Positions 7,786-16,947 of a stretch of DNA of 54,872 nucleotides are shown here, one piece after another. The stretch comes from DATARH01 sp050246595. Lineage in GTDB: Bacteria; Pseudomonadota; Alphaproteobacteria; ATCC43930; CGMCC-115725. The notes under the pieces were generated by a model that had not been told where the DNA came from, searched no databases, and worked only from the letters and a program-made list of their open reading frames with translations. The stretch lies in contig JBFWVT010000031.1 of assembly GCA_050246595.1 (NCBI GenBank), forward strand, positions 1 through 54,872, in the 5' to 3' direction. Each line of letters begins with the position of its first letter. Position 1 is the stretch's first letter. The position numbers and the translations under genes are program-made.

Positions 7786-9110
7786 CCTGGACCAACCGCA
7801 TCGTCTGGCAGGAAGGCATGTTCCTGCGGGCCCAGCATTTTCAGCAGCAGGACCGCTGGCTGGAGACGCTGGTGCGCGGACGGACCGCGGCAATGCGCCC
7901 TTATCCCTGGGGCGTCACCGAGATGGCGATCGATCGCGACCTGCTGGCGACCGGGCGCTTCGCGCTGACATCGGCTTCCGGCGTGTTCGAGGACGGCACC
8001 CCCTTCTCGATACCCGGAGAGACCGACCACCCGCCGCCGCTCGAACTGCCGGACAGCGCCCGCAATCTGGTCGTCTATCTGGCCGCGCCGGTACGCCAGT
8101 CGGGCGCGGTCGAGATCAGCGACGGCAACGGCAGCAAAGGGCGCTATTTTCTGCGCGATTTCGAGGCATACGATACCCATTCGGGTTCGCCGCAGCCGGC
8201 GCCGCTGCTGATCGGACGCTTGCGGCTGAGCTATCTTCTCGAGGGCGACGAGCGCGCCGGCTATCACTGCATCGGTCTGACCCGAATTGTCGAGGTCGCC
8301 CCCGACAGAAGGATAAAGCTCGACGACAACTGGATCCCGCCGGCCCTGATCTGCGCCGCCGCTTCTCCGCTGGCCGGGATGATCGCCGAATTCGCCGGCA
8401 TGCTGAACCAGCGCGGCGAGGCTCTCGCAGCCCGTCTGACCCAGCCGGGCACGCGCGGCGTCGCCGAGCAGGCCGATTTCCTGATGCTGCAAATGATCAA
8501 TCGCTGGCAGAAGCTGCTGGCGCATTGGGCCGATGCGGGCAATGTCCATCCCGAGGATCTGTACGCGGTCCTGGTGCAGATGGCCGGCGAGTTCGCAACC
8601 TTCACCGAGCCGACGCGCCGGCCCAACAACTACCCCGCCTACCGCCATGAAGACCTCCAGCGCAGCTTCGCGCCGGTCGCCGCCGATTTGCGGCGCTCGC
8701 TGTCCGCGGTGCTGGAACAGGCGGCGATACAGATCCCGCTGCAGGAGCGGCGCTACGGCGTGCGCGTCGGACCGATCATGGATCGCTCGATCCTGCGCGC
8801 GGCGAGCTTTGTGCTGATCGTGCAGGCCGACGTGCCGACCGAGACCGTCCGGCGCATCTTTCCGTCCCAGGTCAAGATCGGCGCGGTCGAACAGATCCGC
8901 GATCTGGTCAACGTGGCAATCCCGGGTATTGCGGTGCGGCCCCTGCCGGTCGCGCCGCGCCAGATACCCTTTTACGCCGGCGGCTCGTATTTCGAGCTCG
9001 ACCGCAACAGCCCCCATTGGCAGCAGATGCAGTCCTCGGGCGGCTTCGCGATCCACGTCTCGGGAGAATTCCCGAACCTCCGGCTCGAATTGTGGGCGAT
9101 TCGAGGCTAG
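7782..9110 (+). CDS. tssK: T6SS baseplate subunit TssK
   Basis: 442 residues, the usual TssK length. The N-terminus (IVWQEGMFLRAQHFQQQDRW) is the classic TssK opening, and the shoulder and head domains follow without a break. TssK trimers link the baseplate to the TssL/TssM membrane complex, acting at the cytoplasmic face of the inner membrane. The gene overlaps tagH by 4 bp and is followed 9 bp later by tssL, fitting one operon. Its baseplate partners TssE, TssF and TssG are not in the window. Confidence 0.96.
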   Translation: MTWTNRIVWQEGMFLRAQHFQQQDRWLETLVRGRTAAMRPYPWGVTEMAIDRDLLATGRFALTSASGVFEDGTPFSIPGETDHPPPLELPDSARNLVVYLAAPVRQSGAVEISDGNGSKGRYFLRDFEAYDTHSGSPQPAPLLIGRLRLSYLLEGDERAGYHCIGLTRIVEVAPDRRIKLDDNWIPPALICAAASPLAGMIAEFAGMLNQRGEALAARLTQPGTRGVAEQADFLMLQMINRWQKLLAHWADAGNVHPEDLYAVLVQMAGEFATFTEPTRRPNNYPAYRHEDLQRSFAPVAADLRRSLSAVLEQAAIQIPLQERRYGVRVGPIMDRSILRAASFVLIVQADVPTETVRRIFPSQVKIGAVEQIRDLVNVAIPGIAVRPLPVAPRQIPFYAGGSYFELDRNSPHWQQMQSSGGFAIHVSGEFPNLRLELWAIRG

Positions 9111-9119
9111 CGGGGCGTC

Positions 9120-10532
9120 ATGAGCGACAATCCTTTTCTGGAGCCGGACGACACCGAACGGACGATCATCCGCCCGAATCCGGGCGGCAGACGCCCGGCA
9201 GCCGCCGCGGTACAGCCCGCCGCGCCGCGCCCTATGGCGCCGACAGCAGGGGCGCCGACAGCAGGGGCGCCGACAGCAGGGGCGTCGATAGCGGGGCCGC
9301 CGAACGCCGCGCCGGCAGCCGCTCCGCCGCGAATCGGCGACGGTGCCGAAACGGTCGCGATGGCGGTCAACCCGCTTGTCGCCGCCGCCGCGCCGCTGCT
9401 GCAGCTGATGGCGAGGCTGCCCAACACGGTCAATCCTCCCGATCCCGGCGAATTGCGCGAGCGCGCGGTGCGTGCGATGCACAATTTCGAGCGGCGCGTG
9501 CGCGACCTTGACCTGCCGCGCGAGTTGCTCGCGCCGGCGCATTATGCGCTGTGCGCGAGCATCGACGACGTGGTGCTCAACACCCCCTGGGGCAGCACCG
9601 GCGTATGGGACGCCAACTCGCTGGTCTCGATCTTCCACAAGGAGGTCCGCAGCGGCGAGCGCTTTTTCCAGCTGCTCGCGCAGATGCGGCAGAACCCCGG
9701 GCTTTATCTGCCTGTCATCGAGCTGATGTATCTCTGCATATCGCTCGGTTTTCAGGGGCAGTATCGCCTGTCGCCGCGCGGCCCTGCCGAGCTCGACCGG
9801 CTGCGCGAGGAGACCTATGCGGTCATCGTGCGCCAGCGGCAGGCGCCCGAACCCGAGCTTTCCCCGCATTGGAGAGGGATCGCTTCTCCCTATCGCGGGG
9901 GTCGCGCGACGGTCCCTGTCTGGGTGGTGGCCAGTCTGGCCCTGGCCGTGCTGGCCGGTCTTTTCGTGTGGTTCTCGGCGACTCTCAACGCCGCCTCCGA
10001 TACCCTGTTCGCCCGCATGCAGGCGGTGCCCCCGCCCCGGATGCCGGAGATCGCGCGGACCGCGCCGGTGCGGCCGCCTGCCCAGCCGGAGCCGGTCGCT
10101 ATGGACCGCCTGTGTGCGATGCTCGACCCCGAGGTCAGACAAGGTTTTGTGACGGTGAACTGCAAACCGCCGCATCCGGTCGTGCGGCTGAAAAACCGCG
10201 GGTTGTTCGCCTCGGGAAGCGCGACCATCGACCCGCGCTTCGTCCCGGTGCTCAACCGCCTCGCCGCCGCCTTGAAGGACGAACCGGGCAAGATTCAGGT
10301 TGTCGGCTATACCGACAACCGGCCGATCAAGACCGTGCAGTTCCCGTCCAATTACCATCTGTCGGCGGCGCGGGCCGAGGCCGCGCGCTCGCTGCTCGCA
10401 CGCGCGCTCGGCGATCCGACGCGGATCTCGGCGGAAGGGCGCGGCGAGTCCGATCCGCTCAACCGGAACTCGACACCCGAGGAGCGTGAGGAAAACCGGC
10501 GGATCGAAATCATCCTGCATCGTCCGGGATGA
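9120..10532 (+). CDS. tssL: T6SS membrane protein TssL with OmpA-like C-terminus (DotU/IcmH)
   Basis: 470 residues. The N-terminal tail (NPFLEPDDTERTIIRPNPGG) is typical of extended TssL proteins and is followed by an Ala/Pro-rich region with a short tandem repeat. The cytoplasmic DotU domain spans about residues 80-240, with PWGSTGVWD and the LGFQGQYRL block. One membrane helix lies at about 263-288. A periplasmic OmpA-like domain (about 355-468) carries VVGYTDNRPI and a NRRIEIIL end, and should bind peptidoglycan. TssL joins TssM and, usually, lipoprotein TssJ in the envelope complex; tssJ is not seen here. The tssM gene follows with 30 bp between stop and chosen start. Confidence 0.95.
   Translation: MSDNPFLEPDDTERTIIRPNPGGRRPAAAAVQPAAPRPMAPTAGAPTAGAPTAGASIAGPPNAAPAAAPPRIGDGAETVAMAVNPLVAAAAPLLQLMARLPNTVNPPDPGELRERAVRAMHNFERRVRDLDLPRELLAPAHYALCASIDDVVLNTPWGSTGVWDANSLVSIFHKEVRSGERFFQLLAQMRQNPGLYLPVIELMYLCISLGFQGQYRLSPRGPAELDRLREETYAVIVRQRQAPEPELSPHWRGIASPYRGGRATVPVWVVASLALAVLAGLFVWFSATLNAASDTLFARMQAVPPPRMPEIARTAPVRPPAQPEPVAMDRLCAMLDPEVRQGFVTVNCKPPHPVVRLKNRGLFASGSATIDPRFVPVLNRLAAALKDEPGKIQVVGYTDNRPIKTVQFPSNYHLSAARAEAARSLLARALGDPTRISAEGRGESDPLNRNSTPEEREENRRIEIILHRPG
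9237..9296 (+). repeat. 15-bp tandem repeat inside tssL
   Basis: Three perfect copies of gcgccgacagcaggg (9237-9251, 9252-9266, 9267-9281) and one diverged copy (9282-9296). They encode PTAGA units in the disordered N-terminal linker of TssL. The unit is a multiple of three, so copy-number change keeps the frame. Confidence 0.95.
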
Positions 10533-10562
10533 TTGAACGCCGCTTGGATTGGGGATGACGCC

Positions 10563-13500
10563 ATGAATGCCGTGCTGACCGCCCTGGTCGCGCGCTGGTC
10601 CCTGACCTTCGTCGGCACCGCGCTGCTCGCGGTTCTGCTCTGGTTCTTCGGGCCGTTTCTGGCGCCGCTCGAAAGCTGGGCCGTCCGTCTCGGTCTGATC
10701 GCGCTGATGTTCGCGGTCTGGCTCAGCGCCAACCTGCTGTTGGACCGCCGCCGCCGCCGCCGCGAGGCGGTGCTGGCCGAGGGGGTTGCCGCCGCCGCGC
10801 CCGATCCCTCGGCGGCAGCCTCGGCCGAGGAGGTGGAGGCGCTCCGCGAAAAGCTGACGGCCGCCCTCGATCTGCTGAAGCGGGCGCGCGGCACAAAAGG
10901 CTATCTTTACGAGCAGCCCTGGTACGCGATCATTGGACCGCCCGGCGCCGGCAAGACGACCGCGTTGCTCAATGCCGGGCTGCGGTTTCCGCTCGCGGCC
11001 GAGATGGGACAGAACGCGGTTCCCGGAATCGGCGGGACGCGGCTGTGCGAGTGGTGGTTCACCGAGGAAGCGGTGCTGATCGACACCGCCGGCCGGTATA
11101 CGACGCAGGATTCCGATGCGGCGGTCGATCGCGCCGGCTGGGAAGGCTTTCTCGACCTGCTGAAGCGCACGCGGCTGCGCCAGCCGCTGAACGGTCTGAT
11201 CGTCGCGATGCCGCTGACCGAGATCGCGTCGGCGCCGCGCGAGGAGCGGTTGCAGCATGCCAGGGCGATCCGGCGCCGCATCAAGGAGATCGAGGAACGG
11301 CTGTCCATCCGGCTGCCGGTCTATGCCCTTTTCACAAAGGCCGATCTGCTGGTCGGCTTCACCGAGTTCTTTGACGATCTCGACCGCGAAAAGCGCAGCC
11401 AAGTATGGGGCGCGACCTTCCCGCTGACAAGGCGCGACACCGGTCCCGTCAGCGACTTCGCAGCCGAGTTCCAGCTGCTGATCGAGCGGCTCAACACGCG
11501 TCTGTTCGATCGGCTGCAAGCCGAGCGCAGCCCGCCGCGGCGCAGCCTGATCGCCGGCTTCGCCTCGCAGGTGGCAAGTCTGGAGGCGCCGCTCGCCGAA
11601 TTTCTGCAAGAGGCTTTTGGCGGTTCGCGGCTCGACCCCGCCCCGATGCTGCGCGGCTTCTATTTCACGTCGGGCACGCAGGAAGGAACCCCGATCGACC
11701 GCCTCACCGCGGTACTGGCGCGCACCTTTGGCATGGACCAGCGGCGCGCCCCCAGCCTGCGGCCCGACCATGGCCGCAGCTATTTTTTGTCGCGACTCGT
11801 CAAGGACGTGATCTTCGGCGAGGCGATGCTGGTCTCCGAACGGCCGGGCGCCGCGCGCCGTCGGATGCTCGCGCGCGGCGGCGCATTCGCGGCGATCGCG
11901 CTGGTTCTGCTGCTCGGGGGCGCGCTGCTGTTGCAGACCCGCGCGCAGAACCAGGGTCAATTCGCCGAGATGGAAGCGGCGCTCGCCGAATACGAGCGGA
12001 CCGCGTCGGGCTTGCCGCTCGATCCGGTCGCCGATGCCGATCTGCCGCGCGTTCTGCCGCTGCTGGACCAGGCCCGCGCGTTGCCGCACGGGTACGACCG
12101 CGGCACCGTCGATTCGTGGTGGTTTCCGTCATTCGGCCTGTCGCAGGAAGCCAAGCTCGCTTCCGGGGCGCGCAGCGTATACCGCCACGCTCTCGAACGG
12201 GTGCTGCTGCCGCGCCTGATCTGGCGCCTGGAAACCCAGATGCACGGCAATATGAGCCGGCCGGATTTCCTGTACGAGGCCATGCGCGTCTACCTGATGC
12301 TCGGCGGCGCCGGCCCGCTCGACCGCGATCTGGTGCGCTCGTGGATGGCGGAGGACTGGCAGGCGACGTATCCGGGGGTGATCATGTCGCCAGCACGGGA
12401 CACCCTGTCGCGCCATCTCGATGTCCTGTTGGCTCAGCCCCTGCCGGACATCCCGCTCGACGGCGCGCTGATCGAGGCGGCGCGCGCCACGTTCAGCCGC
12501 GTCCCGCTCGCCAGCCGCGTGTATTCGCGCATCGCCCCGTCGGCGGCAAAGGCTGTGGCACCATGGCGGCCGGCGGACTCGCTCGGTGCCGACGGTGCAA
12601 AACTCTTCGTGCGCGCCTCCGGCAAGCCGTTGACCGACGGCATACCGGGTTTTTATACCGTCAACGGCTTCTACACGGTGCTGCTGCCGGCGCTCGCAAG
12701 CGCTACGAAGCAGGTCGCGAGAGAAAGCTGGGTACTCGGTGCTTCCGCCGAACTGACGTCCGACAGCGCCGAGGCGTTGCGTCTCGAACGCGACGTCATC
12801 GCGCTCTATCAAGCCGAGTACGCGAAGCATTGGGATGCGATGCTGGCCGATCTCAACCTCGTGCCGCTGCGCTCGCCGGAACAGGCAGTCCGGGAACTTT
12901 ACATCCTCGCCTCGCCCCAGTCGCCGATGCGCGACCTGCTCGAAGCGATTGCGCGTGAGCTGACCTTGTCGCAACCGCCGTCGCTGCCGACCGGCGGCGC
13001 CGTCGCGGAAGCCGGCAAGGAGGTCGCCAAGGATCTCGCCGTAACCGCGGTCGAGCGGCGGCTGCCGCAGACGACGGTGCGGCTGCAACCGCTGGCGCAT
13101 GCGGCATTGGCCGCGACACGGGCCGAACCTCCGGGCAAGCAAATTGACGAGCGCTACCGCGCGCTGCGCGATTATGTCGGCACCGGACCCGGTGCCCCGA
13201 TCGAGCAGACTTTCAAGGCGATGGATGCCCTGCGCCAACAGCTCGCTCGCCTTGCCGCACCCGGCGCGACACCGGCCGGGCAGGGTAGCGACGACGCGAC
13301 GACGCTGCTCAAGGCCGAGGCGTCGGGCGTACCCGCTCCGGTTAATCGCTGGCTCGAAGCGATGATCGGCAGCTCGACCATGCTGCGGACCGGCAGCACC
13401 GCCGAGCAGGTCAAAAAGAGCTTCAATGCGAGCGGCGGACCAGCCAGCCTGTGCCGCCAGGCGGTGAGCGGGCGTTACCCGTTCAACCCCGCTTCCGGCC

Positions 13501-14108
13501 GGGACATCCCGCTCGACGATTTCACAAAACTGTTCGCGCCGGGCGGGCTGATCGACGGGTTTTTCAATACGCAGCTGCGTCCCTATGTCGATATCGGCTC
13601 CAGCGTCTGGAAGGGACGGCCGCTCGACGGCGTGGCAGCGCCGGTCGCGCCGGCCGAATTGGTACAGTTCCAGCGCGCCGCCGCGATCCGCGACCTGTTC
13701 TTCGGCGCCGGCGGCGGTACACCGGCGCTGCGCTTCGATCTGATCCCCGTCTATCTCGATCCCGGCATCAAGCAGGTCACGCTCGAACTCGGCGGCACCA
13801 CCGCGACCTTTGTCCCGGGTCCCCCAAAGGCGACGCAGATCACCTGGCCGGGTTCCGGGATGAGCACCGTCCGGCTGGCGTTCGACCCGCCGCCGCCGAC
13901 AGGCGCGGCGGATTTTCAAGCCACCGGACCCTGGGCTCTCTTCCGCCTGTTCGAGCAGGGCAATCTGCAACAGGCCGGCTCGCCCGAGCGCTACCAGCTG
14001 AGCTTTCGCAGCGGCGAGCGCTATGTCGTGTTCGAGTTGCGCGCCGGTTCAGTGCAGAACCCGTTCGCCAGCAATGCGCTGCACGAGTTTCGATGTCCGA
14101 ACCTGTAA
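10563..14108 (+). CDS. tssM: T6SS membrane subunit TssM (IcmF)
   Basis: 1181 residues from the ATG at 10563; an in-frame TTG directly after the tssL stop would add 10 residues but is a poorer start. Two membrane helices lie at about 12-34 and 42-62. A cytoplasmic GTPase-like domain follows, with a Walker A GPPGAGKTT at 125-133 and VLIDTAGRY about 45 residues later. A third helix (ALVLLLGGALLL) lies at about residue 450, and the large periplasmic IcmF C-terminal region makes up the rest. TssM spans the envelope with TssL and TssJ. The intact Walker A suggests a nucleotide-dependent TssM. Its stop lies inside the tagF start region (16-bp overlap). Confidence 0.96.
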   Translation: MNAVLTALVARWSLTFVGTALLAVLLWFFGPFLAPLESWAVRLGLIALMFAVWLSANLLLDRRRRRREAVLAEGVAAAAPDPSAAASAEEVEALREKLTAALDLLKRARGTKGYLYEQPWYAIIGPPGAGKTTALLNAGLRFPLAAEMGQNAVPGIGGTRLCEWWFTEEAVLIDTAGRYTTQDSDAAVDRAGWEGFLDLLKRTRLRQPLNGLIVAMPLTEIASAPREERLQHARAIRRRIKEIEERLSIRLPVYALFTKADLLVGFTEFFDDLDREKRSQVWGATFPLTRRDTGPVSDFAAEFQLLIERLNTRLFDRLQAERSPPRRSLIAGFASQVASLEAPLAEFLQEAFGGSRLDPAPMLRGFYFTSGTQEGTPIDRLTAVLARTFGMDQRRAPSLRPDHGRSYFLSRLVKDVIFGEAMLVSERPGAARRRMLARGGAFAAIALVLLLGGALLLQTRAQNQGQFAEMEAALAEYERTASGLPLDPVADADLPRVLPLLDQARALPHGYDRGTVDSWWFPSFGLSQEAKLASGARSVYRHALERVLLPRLIWRLETQMHGNMSRPDFLYEAMRVYLMLGGAGPLDRDLVRSWMAEDWQATYPGVIMSPARDTLSRHLDVLLAQPLPDIPLDGALIEAARATFSRVPLASRVYSRIAPSAAKAVAPWRPADSLGADGAKLFVRASGKPLTDGIPGFYTVNGFYTVLLPALASATKQVARESWVLGASAELTSDSAEALRLERDVIALYQAEYAKHWDAMLADLNLVPLRSPEQAVRELYILASPQSPMRDLLEAIARELTLSQPPSLPTGGAVAEAGKEVAKDLAVTAVERRLPQTTVRLQPLAHAALAATRAEPPGKQIDERYRALRDYVGTGPGAPIEQTFKAMDALRQQLARLAAPGATPAGQGSDDATTLLKAEASGVPAPVNRWLEAMIGSSTMLRTGSTAEQVKKSFNASGGPASLCRQAVSGRYPFNPASGRDIPLDDFTKLFAPGGLIDGFFNTQLRPYVDIGSSVWKGRPLDGVAAPVAPAELVQFQRAAAIRDLFFGAGGGTPALRFDLIPVYLDPGIKQVTLELGGTTATFVPGPPKATQITWPGSGMSTVRLAFDPPPPTGAADFQATGPWALFRLFEQGNLQQAGSPERYQLSFRSGERYVVFELRAGSVQNPFASNALHEFRCPNL

Positions 14109-14755
14109 TCGGACCGCCGAGCGGTTCGGTGCTGCACGGCGCTTCTGTCGGCTTCTGCGGCAAGCTGCCGGCGCGCGGCGATTTTGTCAGCGTTGGCCTG
14201 CCCCGCAGTTTTGTTGAAGAATGGCATGACTGGATGCAGCGCATGCTGGCGGCGAGCCGCGCGGCGCTCGGCAAGGAGTGGCTGGCGTTGTGGAACGTGG
14301 CGCCGATCTGGCGTTTCGCACTGCCGCCGGGGATTTGCGGCCCGGAAGCGGTGCTGGGATTGTGGATGCCCAGCATCGACCGCATCGGGCGGCAATTCCC
14401 GCTGACCTTTGCTTCTGTCATGGCCGATACCGGCCTTGCCCGCATGATCCGCGACGGCGACGGATTTCTCGCGCTCGCCGAAGCGGCTGGTCTCGATGCG
14501 CTCGCCGCCGATCTCGATCCCGGCGACATCGCCGCGCGGCTTGCCGGGGATATCGCGAGCACGCAACCGGCAGCGGGGATTGCGCCGGAGTTCCGGGTAT
14601 GCGACGGAGCGCTGTGGTGGAGCAACGTGGGCAATTCTGCCGCAATCGGCGCGGTCGCATTCGCGACGCCGGGACTGCCCGATGCGGAGGCATTTATCCG
14701 GATGCTGCAACCGGGGAAATCGGTGGGGGGAGCCGAATGTCCGAACCCGTCCTGA
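14093..14755 (+). CDS. tagF: T6SS-associated protein TagF
   Basis: 220 residues. The opening GFCGKLPARGDFVSVGLP is the diagnostic TagF block, followed by FVEEWHDWMQ and a Pro-rich W-containing core. In Pseudomonas TagF holds the T6SS off until threonine phosphorylation relieves the block. It overlaps tssM by 16 bp and the following phosphatase gene by 19 bp. In some bacteria tagF and pppA are fused; here they are separate but tightly overlapping. The start is the ATG that gives MSEPVIGPPSG. The frame is open further upstream inside tssM, but nothing there resembles the family. Confidence 0.93.
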   Translation: MSEPVIGPPSGSVLHGASVGFCGKLPARGDFVSVGLPRSFVEEWHDWMQRMLAASRAALGKEWLALWNVAPIWRFALPPGICGPEAVLGLWMPSIDRIGRQFPLTFASVMADTGLARMIRDGDGFLALAEAAGLDALAADLDPGDIAARLAGDIASTQPAAGIAPEFRVCDGALWWSNVGNSAAIGAVAFATPGLPDAEAFIRMLQPGKSVGGAECPNPS

Positions 14756-15549
14756 TAAACGGCGCACCGATCAGATCGGCGATCGCGTGCGCCGACCGGT
14801 ACAGATCCAGCGCCGCGACGCATGTCGGGATGGTGCGCAGCCGCAACGAGGACAATTTTGTCAACCGGCCCGATCTCGGCATCTGGGCGGTCGCGGACGG
14901 TGCGGGTGGCCATGACGCCGGCGATGTCGCCGCCCGGATCGTTACCGATGTGCTGAGCGACGTACCGCCGGGACTTGCCGCGTCGGAGCTGCTCGCCGAG
15001 GCCCGGCTGCGGCTGGCGGCGGCGCATGACAGTATTCGCGCCGAGGCGGCGCGGCGCGGCGCGCATGCGATCCTGGCGACGACGATTGTCGTATTGCTGG
15101 CTCACCGCGATCACTATGCCTGCCTGTGGGCCGGCGACTCGCGGGCCTATCTGTTGCGCGATGGTCGGCTCGGCCTGTTGTCGCACGATCACAGCCTGGT
15201 TCAGGAGCTGGTCGATGCCGGCGCGTTGCGCCCGGAACAGGCGCTGCACCATCCGAGGGCGAACGTCATCACGCGCGCGGTCGGCGCCGATTCCCGTAAG
15301 CTCGAACTCGACAAGGTAAGCGACCGGCTGCGTTCCGGCGACCGCTTTCTGCTGTGTAGCGACGGAGTGTCGAAAATTCTGTCGGAGGACAATATCGCGC
15401 TCCTGCTCGGGAGCAAAACCGGATCGCCGGCCAAACAGATTATTGCCGCTGCGCTCGACCGCGGCGCGGATGACAATGTGACCGCGGTTACGGTTGAAGT
15501 ATTGCACCTGCCGGAAACTGCCGCGTCAGAGGCCGCAGGACAACAGTGA
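14737..15549 (+). CDS. pppA: PP2C-type serine/threonine phosphatase (PppA/Stp1-like)
   Basis: 270 residues, a full single-domain PP2C. Metal-binding and core motifs are intact: VGMVRSRNEDN, VADGAGGHDAGDVAA, WAGDSRAYLLRDG, LLCSDGVSKIL and DNVTAV. In T6SS clusters PppA reverses the PpkA-driven phosphorylation that is read by the FHA protein. The gene ends the tagH-to-pppA operon and converges on the caspase-like gene with an 8-bp gap. No PpkA kinase is present in the window, so the partner kinase must be elsewhere or the enzyme answers to another kinase. The first codons repeat those of tagF (MSEPV). Confidence 0.92.
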   Translation: MSEPVLINGAPIRSAIACADRYRSSAATHVGMVRSRNEDNFVNRPDLGIWAVADGAGGHDAGDVAARIVTDVLSDVPPGLAASELLAEARLRLAAAHDSIRAEAARRGAHAILATTIVVLLAHRDHYACLWAGDSRAYLLRDGRLGLLSHDHSLVQELVDAGALRPEQALHHPRANVITRAVGADSRKLELDKVSDRLRSGDRFLLCSDGVSKILSEDNIALLLGSKTGSPAKQIIAAALDRGADDNVTAVTVEVLHLPETAASEAAGQQ

Positions 15550-15557
15550 GCCGCCGC

Positions 15558-16331
15558 TCAGGCCACCGTCATCGGGCTGAACTCCGGCAGCCCGGCGCAC
15601 CAGGATCGCAAGCTTCTGTTGCCGGGAACCGCCGTGAATGTCGGACCCTCGAAGCGAAACGTATTAACTCCGCCGCCGAGTTGATCGCGAAGCCCAGCGG
15701 ATACCGGAACATTGAGGGCATTGGCTATTGATGATAATACGGTTCGGCCGTCCGGCCCTCGGCCGGTAGAGCAGTGCATGAACTGGACGCATCCGTAGGG
15801 CCCGAAAATCGGGCGCAGCCGAGCCAGAATCGGCAACATGACGGCAAGGTTGGCCGGATCGATGTTGGCTCGCTCCCCAAATCCGACCCCTCCCTCCCCG
15901 AACGAAATTCCTGCGATCCCGGGGGCCCCGTGGCCGTGAAAGCGCAGCATGAATACGTTGCGTCCAGCAGCCGATAAAATCATTTGGACGGCCTGTTCGA
16001 CACCATTGCACATGCCGCCGAGCACTAGAGGATTTACCCCTACCCGAACGAGGTCTTTCATCTCAAAATTCATCAGCGAAGGATCGAAAATATCGATGCA
16101 GTCGATAATCGGCAATGCCTCGCCAGCCGAAACGCGAGGCCATGTATTCTCACCAACGATGCCGTCCGGGGTAAGCCGCCGCAGCGACTGGAACGCAACA
16201 ACGGCTGCTCGAGTCCTCGGTCCGAAACTGCCGTCCGGCACCAAGCCCGCCCTACCCCGATTCAGCAGTTTTTGAAGCACACCGACCGCAGGTAGGATGT
16301 CGCCCTGTCTGAGATAGACGTAGTTCGGCAT
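15558..16331 (-). CDS. Peptidoglycan-binding protein with caspase-like (DUF4347-like) domain, candidate T6SS effector
   Basis: 257 residues with no signal peptide. Residues 5-70 form a PG_binding_1 repeat domain (VGVLQKLLN, GSFGPRTRAAVVAFQ, GIVGENTW). Residues 110-215 look like a clan CD cysteine-peptidase fold. A hydrophobic strand ends in FHGHG (132-135), and a second strand ends in FMHCSTGRG with Cys187, followed by a helix and PVSAGL. This order resembles DUF4347, where HG and C are the expected catalytic pair. It lies 95 bp behind hcp on the same strand, so it may be expressed with it and secreted through it. Domain naming is by eye; activity is inferred. It could also be a self-acting maturation or regulatory protein. 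Confidence 0.75.
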   Translation of the reverse strand: MPNYVYLRQGDILPAVGVLQKLLNRGRAGLVPDGSFGPRTRAAVVAFQSLRRLTPDGIVGENTWPRVSAGEALPIIDCIDIFDPSLMNFEMKDLVRVGVNPLVLGGMCNGVEQAVQMILSAAGRNVFMLRFHGHGAPGIAGISFGEGGVGFGERANIDPANLAVMLPILARLRPIFGPYGCVQFMHCSTGRGPDGRTVLSSIANALNVPVSAGLRDQLGGGVNTFRFEGPTFTAVPGNRSLRSWCAGLPEFSPMTVA

Positions 16332-16426
16332 CTCGGCCTCCCGCCATCCGCCAGTGCCCGGATGGCCGTATCAGCGGTCGCGTGACAAGGTTTAGTTCTC
16401 ACAGGTGCGAGGCGCTCCCTGGCACA

Positions 16427-16903
16427 TCAAAGCGCCTTCATCTCGGTCAAATCATAACCGACCGTTTCCGGACTGCCGCCGATGCCCGGATCCATTCCCT
16501 TAAAGGTGTACGTGATCTTGGTAAAGTTCAGAGACAGCGATTCCATCGGCATATCGCCGCCGCTCGACAGCGAATAATTGCTTATTCCGGTATTCTCCAG
16601 TTTATATGCTAGAAACGTCTCGACTTTGCCCTTGGTCGTTGTCGTAAACTTGATCTCGACCTTGGTGTCGAGCTTGCCGGCGACGGAATCGAGGAACAAT
16701 TTTGGCGAGGCGACATCGGTGTGCTTTGTGACGGTAACCTCGCTGAGAGCAGGTTCGCTATGCTCGCGCGATGTCGAGCCGCGCGCTGCGGTGCCGATGT
16801 GGCGCGACGAACCCCAGTGGAATGACTCGAGCTCAATCCAGTCCTTGAACCCATCGGTCGTGACCGGCCCCTTGACGCTGCCGTATTTCATATAGATGGC
16901 CAT
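16427..16903 (-). CDS. hcp: T6SS tube protein Hcp (TssD)
   Basis: 158 residues, the normal Hcp size. It begins MAIYMKYGSVKGPVTTDG and shows the usual WIELESFHWGSSR strand, VTVTKHTDVASPKLF and a C-terminal KITYTFKG block. Hcp hexamers stack into the inner tube that is fired by sheath contraction, and they can carry small effectors in the lumen. GGGAGG stands just before the ATG, so expression should be high. It lies 44 bp behind clpV and 95 bp ahead of the caspase-like gene, all leftward. Confidence 0.95.
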   Translation of the reverse strand: MAIYMKYGSVKGPVTTDGFKDWIELESFHWGSSRHIGTAARGSTSREHSEPALSEVTVTKHTDVASPKLFLDSVAGKLDTKVEIKFTTTTKGKVETFLAYKLENTGISNYSLSSGGDMPMESLSLNFTKITYTFKGMDPGIGGSPETVGYDLTEMKAL

Positions 16904-16947
16904 GGCAACCCTCCCGCTTTCGACTCGGGGATCAACAGGAGCGATCC

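Noticed and set aside
7734..12089. Very long leftward open frame (about 1450 codons) antisense to tssK, tssL and tssM
   Set aside because: Arg/Gln/His-rich composition without any domain. Long antisense frames are expected in high-GC DNA opposite real genes.
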